Assembly: GCA_903813345.2 (NCBI GenBank)
Contig: CAIIXF020000007.1
Span: 28,755,564-28,819,563 of the forward strand
Reading direction: 5' to 3'
Source: Owenia fusiformis
Taxonomy: Eukaryota > Annelida > Polychaeta > Sabellida > Oweniidae
Length of the DNA: 64,000 bases
Shown: piece after piece, positions 61,894-64,000 of the stretch
Layout: every line of letters starts with the position of its first letter
Numbering within the stretch: the first letter of the stretch is position 1
Notes under the pieces: generated by a model
Told to the model about the DNA's origin: nothing
What the model saw: the letters and a program-made list of their open reading frames with translations, nothing else
Database searches by the model: none
Program-made: the position numbers and the translations under genes

Positions 61894-63000
61894 TAGGCCT
61901 GAATTTCAAGCAATTAATTATAAGGATCGAGTTGACAGCCTTAATCACGGGTGTTAAAACACTAATATACCATGAGCACATGCTTTGAGGATCCGCGTTG
62001 TTTGAACCTACCGCCGAGCACACTTATACATTAAGGTTACACAGTCATGATACCGCCGAGCAAGCTCATTGCATCATCGGGTCTGCTTTACCCCCGTGTT
62101 AATGCCTTATTAATTTTAGCCAGAGAAGAAATCTGAAAATTTAATATCTCTGTTGGATTGCACAGACTAGGACTAACATTATCAGCGGCCATTTTATTTC
62201 ATAAAAATATAATTCTTGATAACTCAAAGTTTTCAAGTTTACAAACTGGCTGCTGAATTCAAGTGATTTGATAAAATATACTTTGCAGGGTGGGCTATGT
62301 AACTCCTTGGAGATGCGGTTTTTCATTTATTTTATTTGGGATCTTTTCAAATGGAAATAAAATTTAGGCAAAAAATTTCCTTTAGGGGAGAGTGCATTTA
62401 TGCAGGCCTATTTTTAAATAATAGTTTTTATGTCACCACCACCACCAGTGGATTACCAGATGAGTAAATTCCCTATCCACTGGTATATAATATGAGATGT
62501 TTTCATCAAGAAAATCAATATTTATTTTGGAAATAAGAGTGTACCATTTTTTGGACCACCCTGTACATTTAGAAATTACCTGTCTGTTCCTGTTGTATGT
62601 ATTTACAATGTATGTAGGGATATTTACAATATATCCAGAAGGGAGACAATTATGTACAATTTTAGAATTCACTTCCGATTAAGATTTACATGGCATTTCC
62701 AAAATATTCTGTTTATATACATTTTTCTTTACAAGCATGCCCAAACATCTTCAGTAAACTTTATTTTGATATTCTCTTTAACATTAAGCCACAGGCATAT
62801 ACTACTTCCATTAAAGCTGCTTTTGTTAATAATTTTCTTTTAATCTTTGCACATGTTAAAAGCTGTAAAAGTACATCTTCATATTGGCAACAAAATTAAG
62901 ACCTTTATCTATGATTTTACCACACAACATTCTCATTTCCTTACATGTAAAATACACAAATCACTTCTCTAAGATCTTGTTCATCCAATTTAAAGTTATT
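61894..63000. other. Intergenic or GPCR 3' flank
   Basis: No gene seen. A hairpin CCAGTGGAT / ATCCACTGG lies at 62446-62482. GGACCACCCTGTACA at 62560-62574 resembles a transposon end. 62600-63000 is likely the 3' untranslated side of the GPCR gene. Confidence 0.45.
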
Positions 63001-63577
63001 CTAAATTCCAATATCATTCCCAATGATGTAGACATCATTTCCATTTGTTTCATTCATTTTTAAACACTTTGACTTGCACATTTTTAAACACAATAGTTTA
63101 AATCCATAGTTGAAATCTCTGAATTGTACAAGCATTATGATAGGGTTAACACAACCTGAGAAACCATTTAAAAATAAATTCATAACTCTTATTATAAAGA
63201 TAGGGGTACGGGCTACCAACAACGGATCACTTAATAGATATATTGATGGAATGGTGTAGCAGATAAAGTATAAGAAACAAATTAGTCCGAGAGTTTTTGT
63301 CACTTTAATGTACTTTGTCTGGGCCATTGTTAGAATACTGCCGTCTGAAACTCTCATTCTTAGGAGACACATCACTCTTATATAGCATGCTACTGCGATA
63401 CAGTTCGGCAACAATATGAGCAAGATTGTTGTGTATTGCACCCATGTATTTAGCTTATCGAGGTCTCCTGTGGCAGCCATGACACAGTTTCCTAATATGG
63501 GCATATAACCAGCCTTAACTTGTCCTAGTATGTGCGGCACAACCAATAAGGAAAACGAAAAGATGAATAATATAACC
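63001..63577 (-). CDS. Rhodopsin-class GPCR, 3' exon (TM4/5 to C-terminus)
   Basis: About 192 codons of a seven-helix receptor. Order seen: hydrophobic helix VILFIFSFSLLVV (late TM4), extracellular loop with the conserved Cys (GNCVMAATGDLD), TM5 (TTILLILLPNCIAVACYI), a short third intracellular loop, TM6 (LGLICFLYFICYTIPSIYLL), TM7 ending in NPIIM, helix 8 (FRDFNYGF) and a short Cys/Lys tail. A polypyrimidine tract TTTTTTTCCTAAG just upstream makes 63577 the likely exon start; the upstream ATG at 63597 would lie in that tract, after an in-frame TGA. TM1-3 and the DRY motif are therefore in exons outside the window. NPxxY is NPIIM and the TM6 CWxP is CYTIP. Ligand unknown. Confidence 0.82.
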
Positions 63578-63599
63578 CTTAGGAAAAAAACAACCATTT

Positions 63600-63835
63600 T
63601 TTCCGAATTTCAACCATTAAAATCCATTGCGCAACCATTACAAATCATTGCATAACCATTGCTGCAACCAATTGAAATGGTTTCCAACCATTACATTGCA
63701 ACCATTAAAATTTGGTTGAAAACTTTGGTTGCATATCATTGAAATTATGGAATCATTTGCAACCATTACAAACCATTGATTGTTTAAGTTGCATTTTACC
63801 AAATGGTTGCAACTATTTTCAACCATATTGTGGAA
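63600..63835. repeat. AACCATT-rich minisatellite
   Basis: Imperfect short units (GCAACCATTACAAACCATTG) in the intron just upstream of the GPCR exon, with variable spacing. Confidence 0.8.
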
Positions 63836-64000
63836 ATTATTTAGTTTAAGAATGAGACAATTTGAAATTATTTCAATTTCAAATTACAGTAGTTCATGTT
63901 TATGGGCATATTATTTCTAATTAATTGAAGAGAATAAGGTTTATTCATTTTTGGCACTGGATATGACTTTAAGTTCATTCTCATAGGCATATTATTTCTA

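Noticed and set aside
1-64000. tRNA, rRNA and snRNA genes
   Set aside because: None recognised by eye. A covariance-model scan would be decisive and was not possible here.

Overview
The window is animal nuclear DNA: AT-rich, with intron-split genes carrying GT/AG splice sites, many tandem repeats and many short inverted-repeat transposons. The gene families and repeat types (a CYP17-like P450 cluster, CCGT-rich dispersed repeats, repeats rich in AGGTCA half-sites) suggest a lophotrochozoan, most likely a bivalve mollusc. That assignment is inference; no species-specific marker is visible.

Layout. 1-4.4 kb is intergenic: one small MITE and three tandem arrays. 4.5-38.2 kb is a tandem cluster of four minus-strand cytochrome P450 genes of the CYP17/CYP1 type. 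All four share six exons with identical boundaries. P450-4 (34486-38192) and P450-3 (17146-25735) are intact at 490 codons. P450-1 (4469-8346) has a 1-nt deletion in exon 1. P450-2 (11274-15432) has lost its 5' end, has a stop in exon 2 and has lost the ExxR arginine. Because the copies align to each other, empty and filled transposon sites can be compared directly. This gives clean target-site duplications for a hAT element, TA-flanked foldback elements, two elements with 5-bp duplications, and a 5-kb foldback element with two further insertions inside it.

39.3-50.7 kb holds a complete minus-strand pyridoxamine-5'-phosphate oxidase gene (PNPO, 264 codons). It has an exon pair of equal length and phase that behaves like mutually exclusive exons, and a second duplicated exon just after it. 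Only 80 bp separate its start codon from the start codon of a plus-strand gene encoding a CW zinc finger plus PWWP domain (ZCWPW2-like histone-mark reader). ETS-like and NRF1-like sites lie in this shared promoter. Both genes carry a large minisatellite that starts exactly at a 5' splice site.

57.5-63.0 kb is repeat-rich and has no recognisable exon. The right end carries the 3' exon (TM4/5-TM7 and tail) of a minus-strand rhodopsin-class GPCR whose upstream exons lie outside the window.

The genes do not form a pathway. The P450 cluster is an expanding and decaying family, PNPO makes pyridoxal phosphate, and the CW-PWWP protein is chromatin-associated. PNPO and ZCWPW2 are linked only by the shared promoter.
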